A stretch of DNA of 64,000 bases from an uncultured Corynebacterium sp. (GTDB lineage Bacteria; Actinomycetota; Actinomycetes; Mycobacteriales; Mycobacteriaceae): positions 62,001 to 126,000 of the forward strand of contig CALUCD010000001.1 of assembly GCA_943914465.1 (NCBI GenBank), given 5' to 3'. The notes beneath the pieces were generated by a model that made no database searches, had not been told where the DNA came from, and saw nothing but the letters and a program-made list of their open reading frames with translations. Within the stretch, counting starts at the first letter, position 1, and each line of letters opens with the position of its first letter. The translations under genes and the position numbers were made by a program. Below, in pieces: positions 7,979 to 17,469 of the stretch.

Positions 7979-8668
7979 ATGCAAACCTCCCCGAGTTCGC
8001 ACTCTGAGCCGGAAGAGCTTATCGGCCCCACCCCCCATCCTCTACATCAAGAGGTCCGCGCGGTGGCGGCCACAACGCTTTTTGGCGCGTTCACCCGACG
8101 CGGGAGTTCGCAAGCCCTCGGTAATAGTGCCGATGCAGCTCTGCTCGCCGCGCTTCGCGAGTGGGCGGATGTCGTCCTCGTCGGGGCCGGGACGGTGCGC
8201 GCCGAAAAGTACGGTCCGTCCCAGACTCCGATTGCAATCGTCAGCCGGTCACTGTGCGTTGACACTTCGCTCGGTGTGTTTGACTCCCCCACCGTCATCA
8301 TTCTGACGCCACAAAGCTCGTTGCTCCATGCGGCAAGCACGACCAGCGTCAGCTCCCTTAGCGCAGCCGGCGCACAGGTCATCAGCACCGAGGACGGGTC
8401 AGCAAAACAGATCGTGGACGCTTTGCACAGCTGTGGGTTCAACCGGATTGTGTGCGAGGGCGGGCCAGGCATTTACGCGGATCTGCTTGCAAATGATCTG
8501 ATTGACGTCCTCCACCTGACTACCGACCCGTCTGTTGGAAGCACTGATGCTCACTGGGGTTTGACGTTCCCATCTCATCCAGAATTTTTGCGCGAATTTC
8601 AACTCGAACACGTTGCCACCACTTCCGACTCAATGCTGTTTTCTCGCTACCGGCGGGTAACCCGGTAA
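7979..8668 (+). CDS. RibD C-terminal-domain pyrimidine reductase family protein
   Basis: A 229-residue protein of the dihydrofolate-reductase-like RibD_C fold. It carries VGAGTVRAEKYGP (NADPH-binding region, residues ~66-78) and CEGGPGIYADL near residue 160, both typical of riboflavin-pathway pyrimidine reductases. A homologue stands next to aftC in relatives. The deaminase domain of RibD is absent, so its true substrate is unknown. The ATG overlaps the CCA of tRNA-Cys and has no room for an independent Shine-Dalgarno; a GTG at 8063 with AAGAGG 8 nt upstream is an alternative start. Confidence 0.8.
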   Translation: MQTSPSSHSEPEELIGPTPHPLHQEVRAVAATTLFGAFTRRGSSQALGNSADAALLAALREWADVVLVGAGTVRAEKYGPSQTPIAIVSRSLCVDTSLGVFDSPTVIILTPQSSLLHAASTTSVSSLSAAGAQVISTEDGSAKQIVDALHSCGFNRIVCEGGPGIYADLLANDLIDVLHLTTDPSVGSTDAHWGLTFPSHPEFLREFQLEHVATTSDSMLFSRYRRVTR

Positions 8669-8693
8669 TGTCGGGCAGCGTCCCGGTAGCGTT

Positions 8694-9962
8694 GTGCGGG
8701 TGCCACCTCAGCGACTTGACGCCTTCTGGACCTCCCCCGCGCCTGTAGCGGCTACGGCCCCTTCCCCGGCCGGGGCCGGCCGCCCCACAACCCCAATTGG
8801 TGCGTTCGCCTGGCCAGCCGCAGTGCTGCTTATTGTGCACCGCCTCGTCGCTCTTGTACCGACGGGCTCGGTCACCGACGATTTCACCACGGTTTGGTCC
8901 GCCGCACGACGCTTTGTAGAGCGTGTTCCGGTATATAACGAGGTATATCATCACGTCGACCCTCATTACCTCTACAACCCAGGTGCGACGCTGCTTTTGT
9001 CCCCGCTCGGTCTTGTGCCGACCACGGAAGCCGCGCGGCCCCTGTTCGTGGCCGTCAATGCGCTGGCAATTGTCGCTGCGATCGCGTGGCTGACTCGGCT
9101 TGCTGGCTTCCGACTCTCGCAACCGGTGCTCCCCGTCGCCCTCGCGCTCGCCTTCACTACAGAGGCTGTCACCAACACGCTTGTCTTCGGCAACATTAAC
9201 GGGGTGCTGCTGCTCGCGCTCACCGGGTTCATCGCGCTGACGCTCTCAGGCCGCCAGTTGGCGGCAGGGGTTGTGCTCGGCTTGGCAATCGTTGTCAAGC
9301 CGATGTTCGCGCCCCTGATTATCCTGCCGCTGATGCGGTTGCGCTGGGCCACCGTTCTCACTGCCGTTGCAGTCCCAGCTGTACTCAATGCCGTTGCCTG
9401 GCCGCTGACCCCAGGTGCAGATGCTTATCTGACCGACGTCGTGCCATATCTTTCCACTACCCGCGACTACGCCAATTCATCACTCGCTGGCCTGGCCATC
9501 TATTTCGGCATGCCGGGGTGGCTACATGCGGCCGCGTTCTGCGTTCTTGCGGTTGCAGTCGCGGTTGCAATTATCGGGCTCGCGCGGTGGCGTTATAGCG
9601 ACCAATGGCTGTGGCTGACTATCAGTTGTGCAGTGCTCATTACGGGTGTATGCCTGCTGTCCTCGCTTGGCCAGGCGTACTACTCGATGATGATTTTTCC
9701 CGCTCTTGCGACGGCCGCCCACCGCACAAGCCCAATGCACACCTGGCCAGCCTGGCTGGGTGCCATCCTGTGCCTCTCGCCCCTCGACTGGGGGTCTCCC
9801 CAACGACTGCTCACAGGTAGTTGGCTGCATACTTTTCTGCCTACAGCCGGCTGGGCACTATTCGTCGTGGCCACGGCAACCTGGGTGGCATGGGTAGTCT
9901 CGAGGCAGATACACCACCCGAACTCTCAGCAGGAAGGATTGAACTATGAGTCAACCGGATGA
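8694..9962 (+). CDS. aftC: AftC-like GT-C arabinofuranosyltransferase (DUF2029/GT87)
   Basis: A polytopic membrane protein of 422 residues with around ten hydrophobic segments. The early extracytoplasmic loop has the acidic pair in SVTDDFTTVW expected for a GT-C catalytic Asp. In Corynebacterium and Mycobacterium the GT87 protein immediately upstream of msrB is AftC, which adds alpha-1,3 branches to arabinogalactan and LAM using decaprenyl-phosphoryl arabinose. Assignment rests on family plus this synteny. Start is a GTG with a weak ribosome site. Its 3' end overlaps msrB by 17 nt. Confidence 0.82.
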   Translation: MRVPPQRLDAFWTSPAPVAATAPSPAGAGRPTTPIGAFAWPAAVLLIVHRLVALVPTGSVTDDFTTVWSAARRFVERVPVYNEVYHHVDPHYLYNPGATLLLSPLGLVPTTEAARPLFVAVNALAIVAAIAWLTRLAGFRLSQPVLPVALALAFTTEAVTNTLVFGNINGVLLLALTGFIALTLSGRQLAAGVVLGLAIVVKPMFAPLIILPLMRLRWATVLTAVAVPAVLNAVAWPLTPGADAYLTDVVPYLSTTRDYANSSLAGLAIYFGMPGWLHAAAFCVLAVAVAVAIIGLARWRYSDQWLWLTISCAVLITGVCLLSSLGQAYYSMMIFPALATAAHRTSPMHTWPAWLGAILCLSPLDWGSPQRLLTGSWLHTFLPTAGWALFVVATATWVAWVVSRQIHHPNSQQEGLNYESTG

Positions 9963-10377
9963 CCCTCAGATTCCGGATTATGCCAACTGGTCTGAAAACC
10001 AGTGGCGAGACAAACTCACAGACGAAGAGTTTTACGTGCTCCGTCAAGGGGGCACTGAACCCCCGGGTGTTGGCGAGTACACCGACACGACTACAGAAGG
10101 CGTCTACCGTTGCCGGGCCTGTGGAGCAGAGCTGTTTCGCTCCACAGAAAAGTTTGCATCACATTGCGGATGGCCGTCATTTTTCAGCCCGCTCGCTGGA
10201 GATAACGTCGTCGAGCGCACCGATACCTCCCACGGCATGGTGCGCACAGAGGTACTCTGCGCAACCTGTGGATCTCACCTGGGGCATGTTTTCGCAGGAG
10301 AAGGCTACGAAACGCCGACTGACTTACGGTATTGCATCAACTCAATCTGCCTCACGTTAGAGGAAAAGACCCTCTAG
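9946..10377 (+). CDS. msrB: Peptide-methionine (R)-S-oxide reductase
   Basis: A 143-residue MsrB that repairs methionine-R-sulfoxide in proteins. Two CxxC pairs (CRACG, CATCG) form the structural zinc site; CGWPSF is conserved; the catalytic Cys is in RYCINS. A second Cys three residues on, in NSICL, is unusual in this position. The ATG is preceded by AGGAAGG and lies inside the end of aftC, so translation is coupled. MsrA is not here. Confidence 0.95.
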   Translation: MSQPDDPQIPDYANWSENQWRDKLTDEEFYVLRQGGTEPPGVGEYTDTTTEGVYRCRACGAELFRSTEKFASHCGWPSFFSPLAGDNVVERTDTSHGMVRTEVLCATCGSHLGHVFAGEGYETPTDLRYCINSICLTLEEKTL

Positions 10378-10419
10378 GGAGCAAGCCGCGGGCGATGAAC
10401 CCGCACCTTCGGCCACGGC

Positions 10420-11178
10420 TTAAGGCAAGATCTCCACAATCTCGGCGATGCTGGACACCCGGCGACCCGTCTGGAACGGGATTTCTTCGCGCACATGCAG
10501 ACGGGCTTCGGTGTAGCGCATTTTGTGCATCAGGGCTTCGATCCGGTCGAGAGTCGGCGCTTCGAACGCAAGCATCCACTCATAGTCTCCGAGGGCAAAC
10601 GCTTCAACGGTGTTAGCGCGGACGTCAGCGAAGTCGCGCGCGGCCATGCCGTGCTCCGCAAGGATCCGACGGCGCTCTTGGGGGTCCATGATGTACCAGT
10701 CGTAAGAACGGACAAACGGGTAAACCGTGATCCAGTCCTGTGGTTCCTCCCCCATGATGAAGCTCGGCAGGTGGGATTTGTTGAATTCAGCTGGCCGGTG
10801 CAGGCCGTTACCTATCCAGCTGACCTCTACCAGCTGCCCCAGCGTAGTGGTTCGCCGAAATGCAGCTAATGCCCTTTGGATCGACTCGAACTCCTCGGCG
10901 TGCCACCAAATCATAAAATCGGCGTCTGCACGAATCCCGGTGGTGTCATAGACGCCACGAACGACTATCTCCCCTCGCTGCTCAAGCGAAGCGAAAAAGG
11001 CTTGAGCCTCTTCAGTAATGCGCGAGCGCTCCGAGCCAAGGGCGCCCGGGATCACGCGGAAGACCGCGAACTGCAGATAGCGCTGCATCGAGTTGAGCGC
11101 GTCGAAGTCAAGCTTGGCCAAGGGGTTTGCCGCCTTTCCACGTCGGGATCCTAGATCAACCAAAAGTTGGTCCTCCAT
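10420..11178 (-). CDS. hemQ: HemQ/ChdC coproheme decarboxylase
   Basis: Chlorite-dismutase-like protein of 252 residues that turns coproheme III into heme b, the last step of the coproporphyrin-dependent heme pathway used by Actinobacteria. Strong family segments are RYLQFAVF, DFMIWWH, RPAEFNKSHLP, VYPFVRSYDWY (catalytic-Tyr region) and AEHGMAARDF (axial-His region). The ATG at 11178 has GGAGG/GAGGG upstream; homologues usually begin about 20 residues later, near the TTG at 11118. Divergent from the DUF3000 gene. Confidence 0.93.
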   Translation of the reverse strand: MEDQLLVDLGSRRGKAANPLAKLDFDALNSMQRYLQFAVFRVIPGALGSERSRITEEAQAFFASLEQRGEIVVRGVYDTTGIRADADFMIWWHAEEFESIQRALAAFRRTTTLGQLVEVSWIGNGLHRPAEFNKSHLPSFIMGEEPQDWITVYPFVRSYDWYIMDPQERRRILAEHGMAARDFADVRANTVEAFALGDYEWMLAFEAPTLDRIEALMHKMRYTEARLHVREEIPFQTGRRVSSIAEIVEILP

Positions 11179-11264
11179 CTTACCCTCGCCTCCGAGCTGG
11201 CGACTACCTGGAAGACGGCGCGCCTCCCACCGTTGTCCGCTCGTGCTCGATAGCTTTAGCGATT

Positions 11265-11909
11265 GTGAAGCAAACCGACACCTCTCCTGCCACAGTTACG
11301 GGAATAACGGGCGGCGCGGCCAACATGGGGGCTGCTGCAGCAACACCCGACGAGTTCAACTCCGCGGTGGAATCAATGCACGCAGCGAAGTTACGGCCAG
11401 AGATCACCCTTGGCACTATTCGCCCACCGCAGCGCCCCGCTCCCTACAGCCACGCGGTAGGCCTCGAGGTGTTACGCGACGACGACACCGCTACCTCAGC
11501 AGCGCTCGAGCCTGACGGCGACGCGTTTGGCCGACTCATACTGCTGCACTCACCAAACGCCGAGGAAGCGTGGGAAGGCTCGATGAGGCTGGTGGCTTAT
11601 ATCCAAGCAGATATGGATGACGCGGTCGCTTCGGACCCGCTGCTTCCTGACGTCGCCTGGCAATGGCTCAACGAGTCACTTACGGAAACGCAGGCAGGTT
11701 TTACTAACCTCGGTGGCACAGTGACCTCCACCGCATCCGTGCGTTTCGGCGAGATAGGTGGGCCGCCGCGCGCACACCAACTTGAGATGCGCGCCTCGTG
11801 GACCGCTTCTGGGATCGATATCGCCCCCCATGTCGAGGCGTTTTCGAAGGTGCTTGCCCACGTCGCGGGACTGCCTCCTGAGGGAATCACCGAGCTCAAT
11901 CCTCGCTAG
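11265..11909 (+). CDS. DUF3000 family protein
   Basis: About 214 residues, matching the length of the actinobacterial DUF3000 family (M. tuberculosis Rv2680, next to RNase D). Recognisable parts are the start of the domain, FNSAVESMHAAKLRPEI, the segment APYSHAVGLEV, and VAYIQADMDDAVASDPLLPDVAW. No enzyme motif, signal or membrane segment is seen. I choose the GTG at 11265 because the 87 nt to hemQ must hold both promoters; an ATG at 11325 is possible. Function is unknown. Confidence 0.75.
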   Translation: MKQTDTSPATVTGITGGAANMGAAAATPDEFNSAVESMHAAKLRPEITLGTIRPPQRPAPYSHAVGLEVLRDDDTATSAALEPDGDAFGRLILLHSPNAEEAWEGSMRLVAYIQADMDDAVASDPLLPDVAWQWLNESLTETQAGFTNLGGTVTSTASVRFGEIGGPPRAHQLEMRASWTASGIDIAPHVEAFSKVLAHVAGLPPEGITELNPR

Positions 11910-11937
11910 CTCTAGCCCAGTGCCGCGCCACCGCGTC

Positions 11938-11943
11938 TACACT
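11938..11943 (+). promoter_or_regulatory. -10 element for leaderless rnd
   Basis: TACACT ends 8 nt before the GTG at 11952, which places the transcript start within 2 nt of the start codon. Confidence 0.55.
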
Positions 11944-11951
11944 TGCCGTTT

Positions 11952-13178
11952 GTGATCTACCGTCCGCGCTACAACTTTGCTGATACGCCGGACTCATTCC
12001 GCGCGGCAGCACGTGCCCTGGCGGCTGGCCGTGGACCGTTTGCCATCGATACCGAACGCGCCTCCGCATTTCGCTATGATGACCGCGCGTTTCTCATTCA
12101 AATCCGTCGGCGAGACGCGGGCACCTTCCTCATCGCTCCGGAGGGCTTTCGCGACGAGGTGAAAACGATCTTCGCACCAGTGATCAATCAGCGTGAATGG
12201 GTTCTTCACGCTGCGTCTGAAGACCTTGTGAGCCTTGGCATGCTTGGGCTTCACCCGAAATCAGTCTTCGACACTGAACTTGCGGCCCGGTTGTGTGGGT
12301 TTCAACGCCCGAATCTCAAGGCGGTCGTCCACCAGATACTTGACGTTGAGCTCGATAAAACTCACGGCAGGGAGGACTGGTCCACTACCCCTCTGCCAAC
12401 GGCGTGGCTCGAGTATGCGGCGCGCGACGTTGTCTACCTCAATGATCTCGCCGACTCGTTGGCGGAGTTGCTCGAACGCTCAGGTCTGCTGGATGCGGCG
12501 GAGCAGGAGTTCAGCCATCTTGTTGCTACTCGCAGCCGGCCGGCCCCACGTCGAACATGGCGCGATATGAAGGGTGTCTCCTCGCTTCACACGTCAGCGG
12601 GTTTACAACTCGCGCGGGTCCTGTGGGAGGCGCGAGACTGCCACGCAAGAGAAACCGACACCTCGCCTGCTGCGATTCTGCCTACCCCCGTGCTGCTCGC
12701 GATTGCGAAAGCCGTTCCATCCTCCCCAGTTGAGTTGGCGCGTGTGCCTGGCTTTCCCGGCCGCGACACCACCGCTGTGGAACAGTGGTATCGCCTCATC
12801 GAAGGGGCGCTGAGCGAACCAGAACGTACATGGCCCACCGTGCCACCTCGATCACCAAGCGCACCGCCGACGAAATCAGTTTGGCAACGGCGCTACCCGC
12901 GCTCCTGGTTGTATTTGAACGCGGCCCGCAGCCGTGTAGCTGCTGCCGCTAGGCAGCTGGGAATACCACCGGAAAACCTGCTCTCACCGGTAACGCTGCG
13001 GGAGGTTGTGTGGCAAGCGAACGTCCAGGAGCGATCCGGTGAGATGCCGGCGGGCGACGCTCATAGTGTCCAAAACCGGCTGCTGCGTGCGGGCGCACGC
13101 CCGTGGCAGGCGGAGATCGTCGCACCTCTGCTCGTGGCAGCCGACAACGAGCAGCGTTCCGCAGGCTGGGAGGTTTAG
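11952..13178 (+). CDS. rnd: Ribonuclease D (HRDC-domain 3'-5' exonuclease)
   Basis: A 408-residue DEDD-family exonuclease. Residues ~25-190 form the nuclease: Exo I around FAIDTERAS (Asp/Glu metal ligands), Exo II around FDTELAARL, and Exo III around YAARDVVYL with its catalytic Tyr and Asp. An HRDC nucleic-acid-binding domain and a second HRDC-like part fill the C-terminal half. Trims tRNA and other structured RNA 3' ends. The GTG at 11952 fits the -10 hexamer at 11938; a TTG at 11943 is also in frame. Converges on dxs with 12 nt between stops. Confidence 0.9.
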   Translation: MIYRPRYNFADTPDSFRAAARALAAGRGPFAIDTERASAFRYDDRAFLIQIRRRDAGTFLIAPEGFRDEVKTIFAPVINQREWVLHAASEDLVSLGMLGLHPKSVFDTELAARLCGFQRPNLKAVVHQILDVELDKTHGREDWSTTPLPTAWLEYAARDVVYLNDLADSLAELLERSGLLDAAEQEFSHLVATRSRPAPRRTWRDMKGVSSLHTSAGLQLARVLWEARDCHARETDTSPAAILPTPVLLAIAKAVPSSPVELARVPGFPGRDTTAVEQWYRLIEGALSEPERTWPTVPPRSPSAPPTKSVWQRRYPRSWLYLNAARSRVAAAARQLGIPPENLLSPVTLREVVWQANVQERSGEMPAGDAHSVQNRLLRAGARPWQAEIVAPLLVAADNEQRSAGWEV

Positions 13179-13190
13179 GTTACCCCCGCG

Positions 13191-15140
13191 CTATGTTGCG
13201 CCATTGTCAGCCAGGCCACCTACCCACTCACCGATCTGTTGGGCCGCCGACACTGCGTCAAGGCCATATTGTGCGAGGATCTCACCGCGAGTTCCATGCA
13301 GGGGAAATACATCCGGGAATGCAAGCATCCGCACTGGAGTATCAACCTCTGCAGCCGACAGCGCTTCAGCTACCGCAGCACCGACGCCACCGCGGATCAC
13401 GCCGTCTTCGTAGACCACAACCAGGTCAACCTGCGCAGCGAGCGAAATAATGTCAACTGCGATAGGAATCACCCAGCGAGGATCGACAACCGTAACCCGG
13501 ATATCTTCACTTTCAATTTCCTCGGCAACATGCAGCGCGTTTTCCGCGAATGCCCCAACGGCAACTATCAAGACATCCAGCGGTCCATCGAAGTCCGCCG
13601 CAGGCTCTGACTCCGCCTTCTCGACCGGCCGACGCAGCACGTCAACACCGCTTCCTAACCGTTCCACAGCGTTGATATCGGCACCGATACTGCCCTTTGG
13701 AAAGCGTACTACCGTCGGCCCATCCTGGACCGCGAGGGCTTCCTGGAACTCTTCTCGCAGCCGTTTGGCATCACGCGGCGCAGCGATCTTGATACCGGGT
13801 ACGACCGAGCAGATCGCGAGGTCCCACACACCGTTGTGGCTCGCGCCGTCGCTTCCGGTCACTCCGGCCCTGTCGAGGACGAGCGTGACCGGCTGTCGGA
13901 TTAACCCAACGTCAAGCAACAGCTGATCAAACGCACGGTTGAGAAAGGTGGAATAGACCGCCACAACAGGATGCAACCCACCCAGTGCAAGACCGGCAGC
14001 TGAGGCCACAGCGTGCTGTTCAGCAATACCTACGTCGAAGAACCGGTCAGGGAACTGCTCAGCGAACGACGCCAGGCCCGTAGGCCCGGCCATGGCTGCG
14101 GTGATGGCCACGATGTCATCGCGCTCATGCCCGGCTTTGAGCAGTTCCTCTGTAAAGACTGACGTCCAACCTGGAGGCGCGGTTGCAAGCGCCTCTCCGG
14201 TGACCGGGTCGATGACACCGGTCGAATGCATCTGATCCGCCTCGTCATTTACCGCGGGCGCGAAACCGTGGCCCTTCTCTGTCGCCACGTGCACAATGAG
14301 TGGGCCCTGATAACTGTGAGCGTAGTTGAGCGCAGAGATCAATGTCTTGAGGTCGTGACCCTCAATCGGGCCGACGTATTTCATCCCAAGCTCTGAGAAC
14401 ATCTCAGTCGGCAGCACTTGATAGCGCACCCCCGCTTTGATCGCTTGCAGCGCTTCGAACGTGCGCTCCCCCACCCAGCCCATTGATTTCAGCGTCTTCT
14501 TGCCGGACTCCATCACCTCGTCATATGCCGGCTGAAGACGGATGGCAGCGAGCTGGTCACGCAGCTTACTCAAGTTATTCGCTAGCCCGCCAATCGTCGG
14601 TGAGTATGACCGGCCATTGTCATTGACAACGATCACGACATTGCGGTCCCCTGCGGCGATATTGTTCAGCGCTTCCCAGCACATTCCGCCGGTCAATGCA
14701 CCGTCTCCCACGACAGCAACCACGTGGTCGCCACCGTCACCACGAAGCTCCTTGGCTTTTGCCAAACCGTCAGCATATGAGAGCGCGGCGCTCGCGTGAG
14801 AAGACTCCGTCCAATCGTGCTCGGACTCAGCTCGCGATGTGTACCCCGACAATCCGTGCTGCTGGCGAAGTGTGTCGAACTGCCCGGCGCGGCCTGTAAG
14901 GATCTTGTGGACGTACGACTGGTGCGACGTGTCAAAGATGATTGGGTCTTGCGGGGAGTCGAACACCCTGTGGAGCGCAAGTGTGAGTTCTACAACCCCG
15001 AGATTGGGGCCTAGATGCCCGCCAGTCGCCGAGACTTTCTCAATGAGCAGCTGCCGAATTTCATCCGCGAGCTTTCCCAACTCTTCTTCCGACAGGTGTT
15101 TGAGATCCGCTGGAGAAGAGAGTGTGTCTAGCAATCCCAC
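13191..15140 (-). CDS. dxs: 1-deoxy-D-xylulose-5-phosphate synthase
   Basis: A TPP-dependent enzyme of 649 residues that condenses pyruvate and glyceraldehyde-3-phosphate, the first step of the MEP isoprenoid pathway feeding decaprenyl phosphate and menaquinone. The TPP-binding GDGALTGGMCWEALN motif, the HQSYVHK segment, the central pyrimidine-binding domain (DVGIAEQHAV) and a C-terminal transketolase domain are all present. GTG start, with AAAAGGAG about 12 nt upstream. Decaprenyl phosphate links it to AftC's donor in this window. Confidence 0.97.
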   Translation of the reverse strand: MGLLDTLSSPADLKHLSEEELGKLADEIRQLLIEKVSATGGHLGPNLGVVELTLALHRVFDSPQDPIIFDTSHQSYVHKILTGRAGQFDTLRQQHGLSGYTSRAESEHDWTESSHASAALSYADGLAKAKELRGDGGDHVVAVVGDGALTGGMCWEALNNIAAGDRNVVIVVNDNGRSYSPTIGGLANNLSKLRDQLAAIRLQPAYDEVMESGKKTLKSMGWVGERTFEALQAIKAGVRYQVLPTEMFSELGMKYVGPIEGHDLKTLISALNYAHSYQGPLIVHVATEKGHGFAPAVNDEADQMHSTGVIDPVTGEALATAPPGWTSVFTEELLKAGHERDDIVAITAAMAGPTGLASFAEQFPDRFFDVGIAEQHAVASAAGLALGGLHPVVAVYSTFLNRAFDQLLLDVGLIRQPVTLVLDRAGVTGSDGASHNGVWDLAICSVVPGIKIAAPRDAKRLREEFQEALAVQDGPTVVRFPKGSIGADINAVERLGSGVDVLRRPVEKAESEPAADFDGPLDVLIVAVGAFAENALHVAEEIESEDIRVTVVDPRWVIPIAVDIISLAAQVDLVVVYEDGVIRGGVGAAVAEALSAAEVDTPVRMLAFPDVFPLHGTRGEILAQYGLDAVSAAQQIGEWVGGLADNGAT

Positions 15141-15257
15141 GGTGACCTAGTGCTCCTTTTAGAGTTGCTGAAATGGGATGCACCGCTGGCTAATCCCGAT
15201 TCTCAGCCATCTTACACAGCGTCGCAGCAGCGCTAGACATGCCCGTTTTTCGAGTGT

Positions 15258-16496
15258 TTATGGCCTCGATAGCTGCGCGATCGTCTCGAAGTGATGGGTG
15301 TTTGGGAACGCGTCCACCAGTACAAGGCGATCGACGCGAAAACCTGCGGCTCCCCACGCACCCAGGTCACGCGAGAAGGTCGATGGGTCGCAGCCGACGT
15401 GGACGACTCGCTCCGGGTCCGCAGCGGCAATCGCGGCGACTGTTCGCTCCCCGGCGCCGAGGCGCGGGGGGTCTAACACGACAAGCCCGGGGGCAGGCAG
15501 GTGGTGGATCCAATCCTCCACGCGGCCGGAGTGCGCCTCAACATGGACCGAGCGGTTCGTCGTGGCCTGGTGGGTAGTTGCAGCGGGCGAGCTATCTACG
15601 GTGTGAACTGCAGTGCTGCCGGTGGCGGCTGCAATGGCAGGGCCAAACGCTCCGACTCCGCCGTAGAGATCCCAAGCCGCGGCACGTGCGTATTCGCCTT
15701 CACCCCAGTCGGCGATGATCGACGCGTACGTCTCGGGAGCATTTTTGTGCGCCTGCCAGAAGGCGGTTGCTGGAAACTCGAATTCGTCGCTCCCGACACG
15801 CTCGGTGATAACCCCAGAGCCTTCCACGACGCGAGACAGTGTTTCCGCCCGCCTGGCCTGACCTCTCGGCACGGTTTCGACTTCGACAATGTGGCGGTCA
15901 CCATTGGCATCGCGCGCAACGACGACTTCGCTGCCGGGGGTGAAACGCATCGTGTTGACACGGTCCATCAGCCCTTCAACCGGTTGCATGCACCCGCTCG
16001 GGTCGATGATGTCGTGTGAGCGAGCCCGACGGATCCCAGCTTTGCCTGCGTCGTCGACCCCCAGTCGGACCCGGGTGCGCCAACCGTGGTGCGGTTCGAG
16101 TGCGAGGCAGCTCAGCGCATTCGTCGTATCAAAGGTTGCTAGTACCCCGGAACGCTGTGCCAGCGCCTGTAGCTGCCCGAGCAATATTTCGCGTTTGAAT
16201 CGAAGTTGCACGCTCGGGTCGATATGGCTGTAGTCACAACAGCCGGCCCCAGCACGTGCAGCTGGGCAGGTCGCGGGTACCCGGTGAGCGGAAGGCACTA
16301 CAACCTCGGTGAGTCGAGCACGAATCCAGCGCTTTTTGACCTTTGTGATGCACACTCGGACTGAGTCACCCGGCACACTGCCGGGCACGAATACCACGCG
16401 ACCATCGGGCGCGGTCCCGATCCCACTGCCGCCGTGGGCCATGCGGGTGATGTCTACGGCGAGCTCATCACCCACCTGAAGCGCAACCGCCTCCAT
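15258..16496 (-). CDS. TrmA/RlmD-family RNA m5U methyltransferase
   Basis: A 412-residue class I SAM RNA methyltransferase. An N-terminal TRAM domain (residues ~5-60) is followed by a Cys-containing segment (CPAARAGAGCC) resembling the 4Fe-4S site of RlmD, and a C-terminal Rossmann fold with WDLYGGVGAF (SAM), LDPPR and the catalytic Cys in HVGCDPSTF. Whether it acts on rRNA or tRNA cannot be told. It starts 2 nt after the DUF3710 stop, so it is coupled to that gene. Confidence 0.87.
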   Translation of the reverse strand: MEAVALQVGDELAVDITRMAHGGSGIGTAPDGRVVFVPGSVPGDSVRVCITKVKKRWIRARLTEVVVPSAHRVPATCPAARAGAGCCDYSHIDPSVQLRFKREILLGQLQALAQRSGVLATFDTTNALSCLALEPHHGWRTRVRLGVDDAGKAGIRRARSHDIIDPSGCMQPVEGLMDRVNTMRFTPGSEVVVARDANGDRHIVEVETVPRGQARRAETLSRVVEGSGVITERVGSDEFEFPATAFWQAHKNAPETYASIIADWGEGEYARAAAWDLYGGVGAFGPAIAAATGSTAVHTVDSSPAATTHQATTNRSVHVEAHSGRVEDWIHHLPAPGLVVLDPPRLGAGERTVAAIAAADPERVVHVGCDPSTFSRDLGAWGAAGFRVDRLVLVDAFPNTHHFETIAQLSRP

Positions 16497-16498
16497 CG

Positions 16499-17392
16499 TC
16501 AGGACTTCTTGGTATCTGAGTTGCTCAAATCCATAATCTGGCGCAGCGCGTCGTTGAGCGCATTGGGGTTACCAGCTGCTGGCGCGTTGCCCGTCTCGCC
16601 CTGAGCAGCCTGCTCGCTTTGAGCCGTGGGCCCGGCGGCGGGTGCCTGCGTTTGCTGCGCCGCGCGAGCTTGAACCGCCTCTTGGACCTGAGCGGCGAGC
16701 TGCTGAGGCAGCACGACAGGCAAGGAGTTACCTGCCAGAATTGGGTCCTCACCGCGGTACACGAACGAGCGAGCGATGATCTGACGGCCAAGCTCAGCCA
16801 AATCATCCTCACGCCCGGTAGGGGCGGCCAGAGTCGCACGGTAGAGCCACCGCGGGCCTTCGACACCAACAATGCGGATGACACCGTTGGTTCCAGTCCC
16901 TACGATTTCGCGCCCCCACGGACCCCGTTCGACGGTTACCGGCATCCCCTCGGCGCGCATGCCCTCGATAATCTCTTCAGATGATTGCTCCCACATACCG
17001 CCCTTACGCGGTGCGGCGAATGCAACGGGTGTGAATCGTCCATGCCGGGTGACAATGTGCACCATTTTCGGACCATCCTCACCCATCTCAACTTGCACCT
17101 GGGACTCTTTCGGCATCGGGATGCGTATAGACCCTAGGTTCAGGGTGACATCCGAAAAGTCGGAGAAGTCGAAATCCTCAATCTCTACGACGTCACCGTC
17201 AAACGGTCCGGTGGATCCAGCAACTGGGTCGTAATCAGGCAGCACGCTCGTATTTGGTGCATTTTCTATTTCTGGTTCCACATCGGGAGTTGCCCAGTCA
17301 GGTTCCTCGTTCGTCTGAGCCGGTTGCTCCACCGGCCCGGTGTGCCGTGCGGCGGTTTGCGACTTCTTTTTTCCGAACGGCCACATCGCCAT
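16499..17392 (-). CDS. DUF3710 family protein
   Basis: A 297-residue acidic protein of the DUF3710 family, found between the TrmA-like gene and dut across Mycobacteriales (compare Rv2696c). A basic N-terminus (WPFGKKK), a Pro/Glu-rich linker and a central globular region containing NLGSIRIPMP and GVEGPRWLYRA are followed by an Ala/Gln-rich low-complexity C-terminus. No membrane segment. Function unknown. ATG with AAAGG upstream; a second ATG two codons on is equally possible. Confidence 0.82.
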   Translation of the reverse strand: MAMWPFGKKKSQTAARHTGPVEQPAQTNEEPDWATPDVEPEIENAPNTSVLPDYDPVAGSTGPFDGDVVEIEDFDFSDFSDVTLNLGSIRIPMPKESQVQVEMGEDGPKMVHIVTRHGRFTPVAFAAPRKGGMWEQSSEEIIEGMRAEGMPVTVERGPWGREIVGTGTNGVIRIVGVEGPRWLYRATLAAPTGREDDLAELGRQIIARSFVYRGEDPILAGNSLPVVLPQQLAAQVQEAVQARAAQQTQAPAAGPTAQSEQAAQGETGNAPAAGNPNALNDALRQIMDLSNSDTKKS

Positions 17393-17469
17393 CCTGTACT
17401 CGCCTTTCCCTGCGGCACCCAGCCGCAGTGAATTAGTTTTTGCCTGCTGTCGAAGGTACCTGAATCGGC

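Noticed and set aside
7427..8007. Open frames of 60-115 codons across the tRNA cluster
   Set aside because: They read through the tRNA genes, repeat the same peptide in each tRNA-Gly copy, and lack ribosome sites.
13174..13192. TTTAGGTTACCCCCG resembling the left half of a DtxR box
   Set aside because: Only the first eight bases match; the right half is wrong, and it lies between two convergent stop codons with no promoter.
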